A model generated the notes under the pieces. It saw only the letters and a program-made list of their open reading frames with translations, was not told where the DNA came from and made no database searches. The translations under genes were made by a program, and so were the position numbers. DNA of 64,000 nt from Leishmania martiniquensis (taxonomy: Eukaryota > Euglenozoa > Kinetoplastea > Trypanosomatida > Trypanosomatidae), in NCBI RefSeq assembly GCF_017916325.1, contig NC_090154.1, positions 313,001-377,000 of the forward strand, written 5' to 3'. Positions 10,160-21,044 of this stretch are shown piece by piece. Every line of letters begins with the position of its first letter. The first letter of the stretch is position 1.

Positions 10160-10918
10160 ATGGAGCTCGGTCAGACGCAGCGACCGCGTGCGCCGGTAGA
10201 GCCGTTTCACGATTACGAGCCGCGCCGCAAGTGCACCGTGTGCTGCGGTTTTCGCTGCGCCGCCTTTGCCGGCTCTGCCACCTTCTGCGTCTCCCTCGTC
10301 TGCAACACCTTTGTGCTTGGCGGCCGCGTCACAGACGGGCGCGGCTGGTGTGGCTTTTTGAATCGCAACGCGCTCATTGCCCTTCCCGTTGCGGCCATCA
10401 CCTTCACGCATCAGTTACTACTCTCCGAGTCGCTGTGGAGCAAAAATAAGAAGACAGTGATGCAGGTGAACATGCAATCGACGCTTTCAAACATGACGCT
10501 CTGGATGCTGGGCACGGCAGTGTGCACGGCAGTGTCGCGCCGCTACCTGCCAGCGCGTAGCAGAGCCTATCGCCTGGCCCTGTGGGAGTACAAGCGGACG
10601 CGCCGCGGCTGCGCGAATCGGTGGCTGCCAACGGTCTTCGGCCGTGTGACGGAGGATCTCGACTGGTATAATGTCCTGTGGACACTCACAATCTACCATC
10701 TGCTGTGGGGCATGGTCTCCGCCATGCTAGAAAAGGAGTTTGGGGCGCATTACGCCATGTTCTACCGAGACGGGCAATACAGCCGCTGGTGCTCGCCGCG
10801 GTGGAGGGAGTGGCGTGAGTTGGAGGTGCTCCGTCACGTGAACACGGAGCAGGCCGTCGCGCCGAACCGGTGGGGCACGTTCATCACGAATGACAAGTGG
10901 CGCACACGCCACTTTTGA
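10160..10918 (+). CDS. Conserved-looking small membrane protein of unknown function
   Basis: A 252-residue protein I do not recognise. The N-terminus is hydrophilic up to a Cys-rich patch (RRKCTVCCGFRC, about residues 23-34). Three to four hydrophobic segments follow: AFAGSATFCVSLVCNTFVLGG, NALIALPVAAITFTHQLLL, NMTLWMLGTAVCTAV, and around VLWTLTIYHLLWGMVSAML. The C-terminus is charged and Trp/Arg-rich (YSRWCSPRWREWRELEVL). Codon usage and composition match the neighbouring genes, so it is probably real. The start is the first ATG after a short upstream CA repeat. No catalytic motif is visible. It could be a multi-pass organelle membrane protein. Confidence 0.65.
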   Translation: MELGQTQRPRAPVEPFHDYEPRRKCTVCCGFRCAAFAGSATFCVSLVCNTFVLGGRVTDGRGWCGFLNRNALIALPVAAITFTHQLLLSESLWSKNKKTVMQVNMQSTLSNMTLWMLGTAVCTAVSRRYLPARSRAYRLALWEYKRTRRGCANRWLPTVFGRVTEDLDWYNVLWTLTIYHLLWGMVSAMLEKEFGAHYAMFYRDGQYSRWCSPRWREWRELEVLRHVNTEQAVAPNRWGTFITNDKWRTRHF

Positions 10919-11688
10919 GTCGTTCCGTTCCTTCTCTGTGCACACCTGACGCGATGGGCCGGTTCTGTTGATCAGCAGCAAGTAGGGGAGGAAGATGAGA
11001 GGGGCTTATAGGCTTGCAATACATGCAGCGCGTCGAGAGGGGGAAGTCAACAAGTCGTGGATGCTCCGTCCCCCGCTTTCAACCCTGTCCCGCGCCCACG
11101 GTCGTGCAGGCGCGATCGCCAGCCACAAGCCTTTCTTCCGCGAATCCTCACCTCCCCCGTCCGAGAGGAGGAGTAGGAGGAGGAGCGCACCCGCATGCAC
11201 ATGCCTAAACAAAGGGCATTGTTCGTGTTTGCCAAGTCAGCGAAAGAGCTGCGGCCGGCGCGTGGTGTCTGCCCAGCACCGCTCCTTGGCTCGAACTGGC
11301 GGCCGTCACAACGAAGTCGAGTGCTCGCAGCGGTTGCTTTATACATCATATATACGTATGCGTTGCCCTCCTCTGCACCATCCCTACAACCCCTCCCCCG
11401 CCACCCTCACTACTTCCCCCTCCCCCTCCCCTCCTCAGATAGCTTCGCCTCCTCCCTCCCTCCCCTCCCCCCTTCTGGTGCTCTTTCCTTTGCCTTCCCC
11501 TCCCTCGCCCTCTCTCTTTGTCGCAGACGCGCGCTTTTCACGTTTGCGGGCACACAGCAGCTAAGCGTTTTGCGAGGCTTAGTCCGTTTTACACTGCAGC
11601 ATCTATTGCCGTCCTGCCCTTTGGTCGCTCCCCTTAGCCATTTCCCCTTACCTCGGCTCGCCCCTCCCCCAGTGGCTCGCCGGCGTCC
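10919..11688 (+). other. Intergenic spacer with long pyrimidine tract
   Basis: About 0.77 kb, dominated in its second half by a pyrimidine tract; no gene is seen. A CTC-rich stretch lies at about 11376-11520. Confidence 0.6.
11388..11526 (+). promoter_or_regulatory. Candidate trans-splice acceptor for SRP72
   Basis: About 135 nt of nearly unbroken pyrimidines end in TTTGTCGCAG, with AG at 11525-11526. This lies 162 nt before the SRP72 ATG and is one of the clearest spliced-leader acceptor candidates in the window. Confidence 0.5.
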
Positions 11689-13905
11689 ATGTCCGAGGTA
11701 TCGAGGCTCGAGAAGACGCTGCGGAGGCTAACGACGTCTGACGGTGTCCAGGCTTCCAAAATCGCCTCCACAGCGGAACGCATCTTGTCCGTGCAGCCCA
11801 ACCATGTGTACGCGCTGCAGTGCAAGTCTGTCGCCCTGATCCACACCGGGCGATTTGACGCTGCGCTGAGCGTGCTGGAAAGTCTTCAGTGCGAGAAGAC
11901 ATCTTTTACAAACAGCACCAGCTTTCACCTTCACAAGGCGTACTGTCATTACCGTCTCATGCAGTACACCAAGGCTAGGGAGGTGCTGCGAGAGCAGCAG
12001 CGGCAACTAAAGGGGCCCATGCCCACGCCGGCCCGCCACCTGCTCGCCCAGATCCACTACCACCTCGAGGAGTACGCCGAGGCGGCTGCCGTGTACGCGA
12101 CCCTCTTGGTCGAGGGCGCCTACCAAGACGAGGTGGAGAAGCAGGAGCTGCTCACCAACTACACGGCTTCGCTTTCCGCCTGCGCGCCGGAGGAGGTCAC
12201 GGCGGTCGTGCGTGATGAAGCGGACGAGAAGACACCTGACCTCCTCTTTAATCTTGCCACCGCGCAAGTGGAGGCAGAAAACTACGAAGGCGCGCAGGCG
12301 ACTCTGATCCAGGCAGAGCAGCTGTGCGCCGCCGCCTTCCCAAAGAGCAAGCTCCGCTCTCTGCAAGAAGCGCTTGCTGCCGGCAGCGAGGTGCTGCAAG
12401 CACAGCTAGGCGTTCCACTCGTGGCATCGGCGAGCATCGGCGGCGGCCGCTCCATTGAAACCTCGCCGGAGCGCTCCTTCTTCGACGAGGTAAGCAGCAA
12501 CTGGGTGCAACAGGCATACGTCGCCTTCATGCTTCACCGCGAAGCAGAAGCACGCCGTATTGTGGACCTGATCCTCAGGCACAAGCCGAGCTCCGCCATC
12601 ACGAGCGCCGTCGCCGCCATTCTGCACACAGCCCTGCAGCGCAACGCTGACTTCTTTGACTCGCACCGCATGCTCAAGGCGGCCCAGCACGTCAAGGTTG
12701 TATCGCGCCTCACCTCGAGGCAGCTCCTCGCCGTGCAGTACAACACGGCCCTGTTGCAGCTGCGTGCAGGCGCCCTCGATCGCTGCGCCCGCACAGTGGA
12801 GCAGATGGAGAAGACACATCCAGACAGTGAACTGACCCACTCGCTGCGACTCGCGCTGGCCGTGCGTGAGCTGAAAAAGAAAAAGGCACTCCCAGCGAGC
12901 CCACCGTCATCGCTCTCGAGACCGGCCAGGTCCGCGGCGGACTGCGGGTGTGATGTGCAGGAATGCGTCCGCAACTATGAAGCGCGGGCTACCCGGCTTA
13001 AGGGCGCTGACAGCTCGGAGGCGGAAAGCCGTAAGCGCCATCGCTTCATGCAGCTCGTCAATGCCCAGCTGTTCCTCGAAGACGGCGACCTCACGCACGC
13101 CTTGGAGGCGCTGCAGGCGCTGGAGGACTCCGCGCTGGCGCAGCGTCCCACGACTGTCATGACGATGGCCTCCTGGGGTGTTCAGATTGGCGACGTAGAC
13201 GGTGCCGTAGCACTGCTGCGCCAGCGGCTCACCGCCACGTCGGGCGGTTACTCTGCCGCTGTAAAGAAGAGGATACTGTTCTGGGCTCTCCACGATCTTG
13301 CCATGACTCGCGGACTTTACGCCGCTGTAGGGCAGCTGCTCCAAGCGGCGCAAGCCGCTGACCTCAGCCTGCAAAAGGATCGCGAGGTGACGGCGCTGCT
13401 GGTTATGTGTCTTGCCGAGACGGACGTGACGTCGGCGAAGCGCGTCATTGACGTCCTGGACGCGGACGCCGCCGCGGCTCTGAGTGTTCTCAGAAGCAAC
13501 AGCGGCGTCGCGCCCTCAGAGAAGGAGATCGAAGCGCTGGTGCGCGAGAATCCTGGCCCCGCCGTCATGAACGAACTCGGGTACCGCCGCGTGACGGCGG
13601 CAGACCAGGAAGGCGCTGCCAGCGGTGGTGGCCTGCCGCAGCGCGGCGGCGGCCGCCGCCGCCCCATGCGCCGACCTGCGAAGAACATGGAGGGCAAGCC
13701 TGATCCGGAGCGCTGGATTCCCATGGCGATGCGCTCCTACATCAAAGATCTCCCGGGGCGGCGCAAGAAGGAGTTGAAGCGACTGCGCGCCATCGACCAG
13801 GAGCAGAAGCGCCGCGCCGCAGCAGCGGCAGCTCAAAAGGTGAAGATGGCCGAGCAGCACCAACGGCCAGTGGAAGAGGTGTCCTCCGACGGTGTCACTG
13901 TGTGA
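11689..13905 (+). CDS. SRP72: Signal recognition particle subunit SRP72
   Basis: Encodes 738 residues. SRP72 with SRP68 binds the large domain of SRP RNA and supports co-translational targeting to the ER. The first 500 or so residues are helical TPR-type repeats, for example ILSVQPNHVYALQCKSVALIHTGRFDAALSVLE and LFNLATAQVEAENYEGAQATLIQAE. The C-terminus has the SRP72 RNA-binding signature PDPERWIPMAMRSYIKD (from about residue 671) followed by a basic, Lys/Arg-rich region. Between the two is a Gly/Arg-rich stretch (GGGLPQRGGGRRRPMRR). Length and domain order fit the eukaryotic family. The ATG chosen is the first after the splice-acceptor candidate. Confidence 0.88.
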   Translation: MSEVSRLEKTLRRLTTSDGVQASKIASTAERILSVQPNHVYALQCKSVALIHTGRFDAALSVLESLQCEKTSFTNSTSFHLHKAYCHYRLMQYTKAREVLREQQRQLKGPMPTPARHLLAQIHYHLEEYAEAAAVYATLLVEGAYQDEVEKQELLTNYTASLSACAPEEVTAVVRDEADEKTPDLLFNLATAQVEAENYEGAQATLIQAEQLCAAAFPKSKLRSLQEALAAGSEVLQAQLGVPLVASASIGGGRSIETSPERSFFDEVSSNWVQQAYVAFMLHREAEARRIVDLILRHKPSSAITSAVAAILHTALQRNADFFDSHRMLKAAQHVKVVSRLTSRQLLAVQYNTALLQLRAGALDRCARTVEQMEKTHPDSELTHSLRLALAVRELKKKKALPASPPSSLSRPARSAADCGCDVQECVRNYEARATRLKGADSSEAESRKRHRFMQLVNAQLFLEDGDLTHALEALQALEDSALAQRPTTVMTMASWGVQIGDVDGAVALLRQRLTATSGGYSAAVKKRILFWALHDLAMTRGLYAAVGQLLQAAQAADLSLQKDREVTALLVMCLAETDVTSAKRVIDVLDADAAAALSVLRSNSGVAPSEKEIEALVRENPGPAVMNELGYRRVTAADQEGAASGGGLPQRGGGRRRPMRRPAKNMEGKPDPERWIPMAMRSYIKDLPGRRKKELKRLRAIDQEQKRRAAAAAAQKVKMAEQHQRPVEEVSSDGVTV

Positions 13906-15037
13906 GATGGGAAGGGAACTGCGCGCGTGGTTTAGGGCCTGCTTTGTACATGTTGGCATTAGTTGGTCCCCCAGGTACAGCGCCTCTCTTGTCAGCACTG
14001 GATGCTGTCGTGGTGTAGTGCCTTGACGGCCCGCCGTCTGGTCGTGCGACTCCCACAGCAGGGGTCAGGCGCAGTGTACCACGAGTGCCGGCGCATCGCT
14101 GTGCTATGCTTTCCTCTATACCACAGTGGAAATCGCCCGTATCCTGTAGCGCGGGTCGCACAAGCCGCCCTGTTGAACTCGGACGTGCGGGGACTCATCG
14201 CGTGCAGTGGTGTCCCCTCACTTTCGCTTTTTCCCGCCCGACGCCACCCCACTCCTCCGCTTCCTCCTCTTCGAGGACGCCACCGCTCTTCCGTGCTCGG
14301 GTAGACCTGGAAGAAGAGACGAGTTGGGGGGAGGGGGAGGAGGATGAGAGGGGGGACAGATCGTTCTCCAGTGGTGCGGTGGTCAATGAATACTCTGATT
14401 TGGCGCACGCACACAAACACAGACCTCCGCTTTGCTTCTAAGCGCGGGCGCGCATGTGCGGCGAGATGCGCGCAATGGTGGAGCGTAGCGCTCTAGAGTG
14501 TGTGTCTGTCCTCTCACTCGCCGCCTCACGTTTGATGTGCATACGCCAAGGAGGGGCGCGCTCCATTCATGGGGTGTTTCGTGATGGTGTAGCGGAGAGG
14601 GGCTGTCCTACCTCGCGTGGCACGCTCGACAAGGAATCGTCCACCCACTCTCTTCTCGGCTCGCGCTCTCCGCGCTGAAGAGTGATATGCATAACCCGAA
14701 CTCTGACATACACACACACACTGGTGATGGCCCTCCTCCTGATTCACCTACGCCAGTAATCAAAAGTTAACCGAGATCCCCAACACGACCGCCTCCTTAA
14801 CTTCACCACCACCTTCTCCAAGAACTCAGCTCCACCCCCCCTCCCCCTGCGCCCCGCCTTCCAACCCCCATCCGCGGTCTGTGTGTGCAGTTTTCGCCTC
14901 TCTCCCCACTCTCGTGCAGCGCTCCTAGAAAACGGTCACACAGATACACACACAGACACATACACACACTTGCCTGTCAAAGGAGGGAGGCCTCTCATCA
15001 AGGAAGTTGGGTGGACGTAAGCGTCAGCGAAGGCACC
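13906..15037 (+). other. Intergenic spacer
   Basis: About 1.13 kb. A G-rich run (14322-14355) and a pyrimidine tract ending in AG at 14889-14890 are visible. No gene is seen; open frames of 113-142 codons lack domains. Confidence 0.55.
14829..14890 (+). promoter_or_regulatory. Candidate trans-splice acceptor for the ABCF gene
   Basis: A C/T-rich tract is followed by TGTGTGTGCAG, with AG at 14889-14890, about 148 nt before the ABCF start codon. Confidence 0.4.
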
Positions 15038-16876
15038 ATGGGGAAGCCGAGGTACCTCAAAAAGAAGCAGGCCGCCGCCGCTGCCGACGCGGACGATGGT
15101 GCAGAAAAGGATGTGAGAGAAAACTTGGAGGCCGCCAACGGCTCGCCGACAACCGAGAAGGCCGCGGCCAAGAAGCTGGACGCGGCCACCGAGGAGCCGC
15201 ACAGCTCCGGCGCCATGGTGTCCTTTGCGAACCCCGCCTACCGCCAAGGTGTCAACGATATCCTCGTAGAAAAGATCGACATCAGCTACCAGGGCAACAG
15301 CATCCTGGAGAACGCAACCCTGAACCTGGTGAGCGGGCACCGCTACGGCCTAGTGGGCCCGAACGGGTGCGGCAAGTCGACGCTGCTGCGCGTGCTGGGC
15401 TTCCACGAGATTCCTTTTCCCTCGCATGTCGACCGCTATTACGTCTCTCAAGAGGTGGAGGCGTCTGACATGTCCGCGCTGGACGCCGTCCTCTCTGTCG
15501 ACAAGGAGCGCGAGAAGCTGGAGGCGGAGATGGAGGACCTGGCACTCGGCGACCAGGAGGATCCGCACGTACTAAGCCGTCTGGATGACATCTACAAACG
15601 GCTCGACGAGCTCGACGCCGATACGGCGGCCGCACGTGCTGGCAAGATTCTCTTCGGTCTTGGGTTTACAAAAGAGATGCAGCAGCGCCCAACAAAGGCG
15701 TTCTCCGGCGGCTGGCGCATGCGCATTTCGCTGGCGCAGGCACTGTTCGTCAACCCGACCGTACTGCTGCTGGATGAGCCGACAAACCATCTAGACATCG
15801 AGGCTGTTGTCTGGCTCGAGAACTACCTCAGCAAGTTCAAGAAGACGCTGTTCATGGTGTCGCACTCGCAGGACTTCATGAACAACGTGTGCACAGACAT
15901 CTGCCACATGCACCTCAAGAAGCTAAACTGCTACGATGGCAACTACGACCAGTACTGCATCACCCGCGAGGAGAAAGAGAGTAACCAAATGAAGAAGTAT
16001 CAGTGGGAGCAGAACCAAATCAAGAGCATGAAAGAGTACATCGCTCGCTTCGGTCATGGTAGTGCGAAGCTTGCCCGTCAGGCGCAGTCCAAGGAGAAGA
16101 CGCTGGCGAAGATGACCCGTGGCGGCCTCACGGACGCGGTAGTCAAGGACAGCCGCATCAACTTTGAGTTTCCGTGCGCCGGCTCGCTGCCGCCGCCCAT
16201 GCTGCAGTTCCGCGAGGTTTCGTTCAACTACCCGGGTCGTCCACCCCTCTTCGAGAACCTCGATCTCGGTGTCAATATGGACTCCCGCATATGCCTTGTC
16301 GGTCCCAACGGTGCTGGAAAGACGACTCTGACAAAGCTGATGTGCCGCGAGTTGGAGCCGACCACGGGGTATGTTGCAAAGAATGCCCACTGCGTCATGG
16401 CCCGCTTTCACCAGCACTTTGTGGACCAGATTAACATGGATCTGACGCCGCTGGAGTGGATGTCGCAGGAATACCCGGAGGTGACGCAGCCGCCCATTCT
16501 GCGCAGTGCCCTGGGCCGCTTCGGCGTCTCTGGCAAGGCACAGATGACGCCGATGAAGACGCTCTCGGACGGGCAGAAGTCGCGAGTGGTGTTCGCTTGG
16601 ATGGCGTTCAGGCGACCGCACTTCATCATTCTGGACGAGCCAACGAACCACTTGGACATCGAGTCCATTGATGCCCTCGCCGATGCTATCAACAGCTTCG
16701 AGGGTGCCGTGGTGGTCGTCTCGCACGACCTGCGGCTCCTGGCGCAGATAGCGGATGAGATCTGGATTGTCGAGAAGGGCCAAGCGAAACGCTTCAATGG
16801 TGACATTGCCGACTACAAGGAGCACGTGCAGAATGAGGTGAACCGCATGATGCTAAGCTACGCCGCCTCCCTGTAA
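15038..16876 (+). CDS. ABCF-family ATPase, ABCF2-like
   Basis: Encodes 612 residues with two ABC cassettes and no membrane spans. Cassette 1 has Walker A GPNGCGKST (from 107), signature FSGGW (about 222) and Walker B LLLDEPTNHLD (about 243). Cassette 2 has Walker A GPNGAGKTT (about 422), signature LSDGQ (about 509) and Walker B IILDEPTNHLD (about 530). Between them is the ABCF linker with HWEQ-type sequence (KYQWEQNQIKSMKEYIARFGHG), very close to animal ABCF2. Residues 1-60 are Lys/Ala-rich, as in other family members. ABCF proteins act on ribosomes in translation and quality control. The first signature is FSGGW rather than LSGGQ, which is normal for this subfamily. All key catalytic motifs are intact. 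Confidence 0.9.
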   Translation: MGKPRYLKKKQAAAAADADDGAEKDVRENLEAANGSPTTEKAAAKKLDAATEEPHSSGAMVSFANPAYRQGVNDILVEKIDISYQGNSILENATLNLVSGHRYGLVGPNGCGKSTLLRVLGFHEIPFPSHVDRYYVSQEVEASDMSALDAVLSVDKEREKLEAEMEDLALGDQEDPHVLSRLDDIYKRLDELDADTAAARAGKILFGLGFTKEMQQRPTKAFSGGWRMRISLAQALFVNPTVLLLDEPTNHLDIEAVVWLENYLSKFKKTLFMVSHSQDFMNNVCTDICHMHLKKLNCYDGNYDQYCITREEKESNQMKKYQWEQNQIKSMKEYIARFGHGSAKLARQAQSKEKTLAKMTRGGLTDAVVKDSRINFEFPCAGSLPPPMLQFREVSFNYPGRPPLFENLDLGVNMDSRICLVGPNGAGKTTLTKLMCRELEPTTGYVAKNAHCVMARFHQHFVDQINMDLTPLEWMSQEYPEVTQPPILRSALGRFGVSGKAQMTPMKTLSDGQKSRVVFAWMAFRRPHFIILDEPTNHLDIESIDALADAINSFEGAVVVVSHDLRLLAQIADEIWIVEKGQAKRFNGDIADYKEHVQNEVNRMMLSYAASL

Positions 16877-18392
16877 GGAAGGGATAAGGGGAGGGATGGC
16901 GAAGGTATGTACATTCACACAGAAATAGTGAGAGGGGGGATGCGGCTCCATTTCTGATGTGTTGTGGCCGTCTTTTTTCTTCTTTTGTGTTGAAGCTCGA
17001 GGGAGGGGGAGGGAGGGGGGCAAAAAGGGGGCTGCGTGTGTAGAGTGTGGCACGCTTCACGGAATCCGTCGCTTCCTCCGCTCCCTCGTCGCGCACGAAA
17101 GCCTTCTCTTCTCGCGAGGCGGCACCTCGAATAACCGTAATCGTCTTGCTTTTGCCGATGTGGCCATTTTCACGAGCCTGTACGCCCACAGGCCCGCTAT
17201 CGCTCCGCATACTTTTCACCCTCCTCCTCCTCCCCATTCCCATCAGCGAGGCGGCGGTCATCAGGGAAAGGAGAGCGCACGCGTCCTGAGGTGTGTATGT
17301 ATATGCAATGGGGTAGAGGCGGCGGGGGAGGGGGGAGGAATGGCTCCTCTGCTGCACTTTGTGCGCCTCGTGCTTGTCGTCCCTGCTGCGGCGAGCCTGT
17401 CTTCTCCCTCGGGTGGTAGGCGCGGGAGAGGGATAGGGAGAGAAGGCGAGAAAGAGCTCAGTTGCTGTGTGAGCTCGACGTCTGTCTGTGCGCGAGTGTG
17501 TGCGCGAGTGTGTGCGCGCGTGTTTCGGCGCACGCGGCGCGGCCCCAAGTGATGACACCATATTCGTAACCTGAAACGAATACGCCAACATGTGTGGCAG
17601 CGCTTCCTCGAAGCTGAGACGCAGTTGCTGCCGATGGGTGGGAGAGGGGGAAACGGCGCAGCGGTTTGCTCACTCAGAAGAGCAGCAAATCTCCTCTTTG
17701 TTGTACTGGCGATGGCCGGCCCTCTACATCCACTGCGAAGACGGAAAAACCCTATCCCATCGATGATTTGGTGCGCATGAGCGCCGATGTCGTACCGCAC
17801 AAAGACAAAAAGAAAAATGCCTGTTGTAGTATCCTCTCGCTCGAACCTTTCTTTCCCCTGCTCGTTTTGTGCCGCTTCACTTTCCCTCACGTAGCCACAC
17901 ACACACACACACATACTAACTGGTGCGTGAGTGTGTGCACAGCACACCCCGTCTTACATGGACGGCCCACCCACACACTTTCGGCCGCCCTCCGCTTCCA
18001 TCTCCTCCCTCGTTTGATTGCTTCATCTCCTATGCGGCTCCCCGTTAGCTGCAGCGCGCGATTGAATACAAACAGGCACATACGTGACGCATACGCACCC
18101 CACAGGCGTGCGAGGCGCTTGGATTGCCTGAAGGTTGCTTTCCTATAGCCCTGCGGCTGGGCTCTGCGCATACATGCAGAGACGAATTCAGCCCGGAAAA
18201 CACCCGCCGAGCATATTCGCCGCCACTGTCACACACAAACGCAAGCGCACACGGAGACCAGGAAAAAAAAGACTCCAAAACGACAAGGGCATACGCGCGC
18301 ACGTGACGCTGCCGTCCCCATCACCACCATCACCACCACCACACACACACAGCACCACCCCTTTTGCCACCGTCCTGCCCCTTGCTGAAGCT
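16877..18392 (+). other. Long intergenic spacer
   Basis: About 1.5 kb between the ABCF gene and VPS53. Contains G-rich runs (17001-17025, 17318-17338), a GTGTGCGCGAG repeat around 17490-17521 and CA repeats at 17896-17912 and 18330-18352. A 197-codon open frame at 16959-17552 is Gly/Arg/Ser-rich with no domain and I do not accept it as a gene. Confidence 0.55.
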
Positions 18393-21044
18393 ATGCCGGT
18401 GCACTACAGCGAAGCCGTCGAGCGGGCCATGGCGGAGGTGTGTCCGCCGCGCGACGCATTGGACGCTGCCGATTTCGACCCTGTGACGTACCTGAACAGT
18501 CGCTTTCCAGACGAGGCGAGCCTCGGTGCTCTGCCAGCCTTTCTTGATGAGGCAAACGAGCGCCTCCGCAAGACGGAGAATCAGCTTCTGAAGGCCGTCG
18601 AGCAGCAGGCGAGCAACGCGACGAGTGCGGAGAGTGATCTCAAGGGCGCGAAGGAGGCGGTCGCGCAGCTGTATGTGCGCGTGTCGGACATCAAGGCGCA
18701 GGCGTCGGATAGTGAGGAAATCGTGAAGGGTCTCTGCCAGAACATCCGCGAGCTGGACGTGGCCAAAACCAATCTCACCGCCAGCATCAACACGCTGCGC
18801 TCCGTGCAACTGTGGATGCTGCAGCTGCAGGTGCTCTCTTCCTCCTTTGAAAAACGGCGCTTCTTACAAACGCGCGATGCTCTGCAAGAGGCCCTTAAGT
18901 TCTCCGCCATGTTCGAGGCGATGAAGGGCATCGCGAAGGTGAAAGAATTGAGGGACAAGCAGGCCCAGCTGTGCCGGCAGGTAGAGTACTACATCCGCAA
19001 TACCGTCTTTGGTGAACTGAACTTGGAGACGATGGACGAAAACCTGATGGCGGAGGCGTGTGCCGTGGTGGACCTTATGGGAGAGGAGAGCAAGAAGAAG
19101 CTGCGGGACCGCTTCATCGACAAGGTGCTTGAGTCCTATTCGCTGCGCTTCAAACGCGGTACAGACGAGGCCAAGCTGGAGCGAACGGAGCGGCGCTACG
19201 TTTTCCTGCGCGGGTTGCTGGAGCGCTACGACACCGTCCTCAAGACGGTCTTTCCACGGCACTGGTGTGTACCGCAAGAGCTATGCGTTACCTTCTGCCT
19301 GCACACAAAGCAAGAGCTGGACGATGCGCTGAGGGAGGCTGCCGGCACCATTGACGTGGTGGTTCTCACGTACGTTATTCAAAAGACAATCGACGTGGAG
19401 CGCGACCTCACGCAGGCGATGATGTGGAGGGAGGAGTTTGCCGGCAAGCAAGAGCTGCCGGTGTATAAATACAGTGGCATGATCCTCTCCGCCTTTAAGG
19501 AGCACATGGGGCTTCTCGTGCAGAACGAAGACCGACTCATGTGCGAGGCCCTTGCGCAGCCGCTCATTGGCAGCGGCGACTCGCTTTGTCCCGGCTGGAA
19601 CAGTGTTGAAGAGGAAACGCGCAGCGGCACCTACCTGCCCATCGTGGAGGACATCTTCGTGTTCATCAAGGAAAGCCTCAAACGGGCGCTGCGCATTGCC
19701 CAGCAGGACGTTCTCCTCGAGATGGCCGGGGTGTGGCGCCGCCATCTCATCGAGCTTGCGCAAGCCGTGGGCGCGCTCTTGCCCAGCCCAGCCCTCAGCG
19801 CCCTTGAGCGACGTCGCGCTTGCATCATCTTGAACACGGCTGACCTGTGTCAATCCACGAGTCAAGACCTCGGTGACGAGGTGTGCGCGCGCAGCGAGGC
19901 GCCCCCGCGGGAAGTGGGGTTCGACGAGGTGAAAGACGCCTTTTCTTCCGTCTACACACGATCGATTCAGTCCATTCTCCACGGGCTCGAGCTGCAGTTG
20001 GCGCCACTACTGGTGGACTACGGAAACGGCGGCTTCCTCGCCAATAAGAGCGTAGCCGCTGACGAGGCGGCCAGCGGCGGCGCTTCTGATGAATCAAAGC
20101 TTGTACGCGGCATGATCACGGCCGTGCATGAAGCATTCCTCGTCTGCTCGGCTGTGCTGCCGCCAACGGCGCTGCGCTTTCTTCTGGACAAGATGGCAGC
20201 GTCGTGCATCCCTGAGTACGGCAACACGCTCTACCGCCTCCGTAGGCTACCGGATGATGGCATCAGCTGCATGCGTGTCGACGCAGCGGTGCTGGAGAAG
20301 ACCTTCTTGCAGCTGCCCAACTACAATGACCCCGCCCGCTTCGTCGCGTCGGCGCTGACGGGGTACACGCGACTGGTGCGCAAAGAGTTTGACCAGCTAA
20401 ATCGCGCGCTCAAGGTGCTCCAGGTCGACGCGCGCACTGACGCTTTCATCGACGTCTATTACGAAGTTGTTCTGCCGGAGAACCGGTCGATTCATAATTT
20501 TGTCCGTCTGGTGGAGCTCAAAGGGATGCGGCGCGAGGATGTGCGTGCGTGGGTGGCCACCCTCTCTAAGCGTGGCGTCGTGGAGGCAACGAAGCGGGAC
20601 TTTGAGCGCGAGGCGTCACTTGCGCTCTCCACCGGCGTCTCCTCTGGCGCCAGCGCCACGGGGGCGGCAGGCGGGACTGCCTCCATCGCCAGCGGTGTTG
20701 GTCTAAACTTTGCCGCGCTCTTCACGCGGGACCCAGCTGCTTCGCTGACGACATCACGATTACCCAACACGGGCGCGGCAGCGTCGCCGAGCGCCGGCAA
20801 CCACTTTTCCCTCTCCAGTATCGTCTCCACCATTGGTGGTGGGGCCTTGAACGGCACGGCAACGAGCGGCGATGGCGCGGGCGCGACGCCCTCGCGGCAG
20901 TCGACGGCAGCCGCAGCCGCCGGAGAAGGCTCAGCAGAGGAGGAAACGCTCGGAACCATCTTTGCCGCGATGGCGCGTAACACGGCCACCTCCATGAACT
21001 TCCTGAACAAGCTGAAGCGTGGGGAGGGGAAGCATGGACGTTGA
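18393..21044 (+). CDS. VPS53: VPS53-like subunit of GARP/EARP tethering complex
   Basis: Encodes 883 residues. VPS53 tethers endosome-derived vesicles at the trans-Golgi network (GARP) or recycling endosomes (EARP). The N-terminus matches the family: FDPVTYLNSRFPDEASLGALPAF, then long coiled-coil helices. These include KEAVAQLYVRVSDIKAQASDSEEIVKGLCQNIRELDVAKTNLTASINTLRSV, read in overlapping pieces over roughly residues 90-150. The middle is helical, as expected for a CATCHR tether. The C-terminal 150 residues are Ala/Ser/Thr/Gly-rich low-complexity sequence ending in NFLNKLKRGEGKHGR, an extension not typical of other eukaryotes. The start is the ATG opening MPVHYSEAVERAMAEV; upstream in-frame sequence is translated CA/CCA repeat. 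Together with VPS36 it gives two endosomal-sorting genes in this cluster. Confidence 0.82.
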   Translation: MPVHYSEAVERAMAEVCPPRDALDAADFDPVTYLNSRFPDEASLGALPAFLDEANERLRKTENQLLKAVEQQASNATSAESDLKGAKEAVAQLYVRVSDIKAQASDSEEIVKGLCQNIRELDVAKTNLTASINTLRSVQLWMLQLQVLSSSFEKRRFLQTRDALQEALKFSAMFEAMKGIAKVKELRDKQAQLCRQVEYYIRNTVFGELNLETMDENLMAEACAVVDLMGEESKKKLRDRFIDKVLESYSLRFKRGTDEAKLERTERRYVFLRGLLERYDTVLKTVFPRHWCVPQELCVTFCLHTKQELDDALREAAGTIDVVVLTYVIQKTIDVERDLTQAMMWREEFAGKQELPVYKYSGMILSAFKEHMGLLVQNEDRLMCEALAQPLIGSGDSLCPGWNSVEEETRSGTYLPIVEDIFVFIKESLKRALRIAQQDVLLEMAGVWRRHLIELAQAVGALLPSPALSALERRRACIILNTADLCQSTSQDLGDEVCARSEAPPREVGFDEVKDAFSSVYTRSIQSILHGLELQLAPLLVDYGNGGFLANKSVAADEAASGGASDESKLVRGMITAVHEAFLVCSAVLPPTALRFLLDKMAASCIPEYGNTLYRLRRLPDDGISCMRVDAAVLEKTFLQLPNYNDPARFVASALTGYTRLVRKEFDQLNRALKVLQVDARTDAFIDVYYEVVLPENRSIHNFVRLVELKGMRREDVRAWVATLSKRGVVEATKRDFEREASLALSTGVSSGASATGAAGGTASIASGVGLNFAALFTRDPAASLTTSRLPNTGAAASPSAGNHFSLSSIVSTIGGGALNGTATSGDGAGATPSRQSTAAAAAGEGSAEEETLGTIFAAMARNTATSMNFLNKLKRGEGKHGR

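Noticed and set aside
16959..17552. A 197-codon frame between the ABCF gene and VPS53
   Set aside because: Composition is that of G-rich and GTGCGC repeats; no domain and no suitable context.
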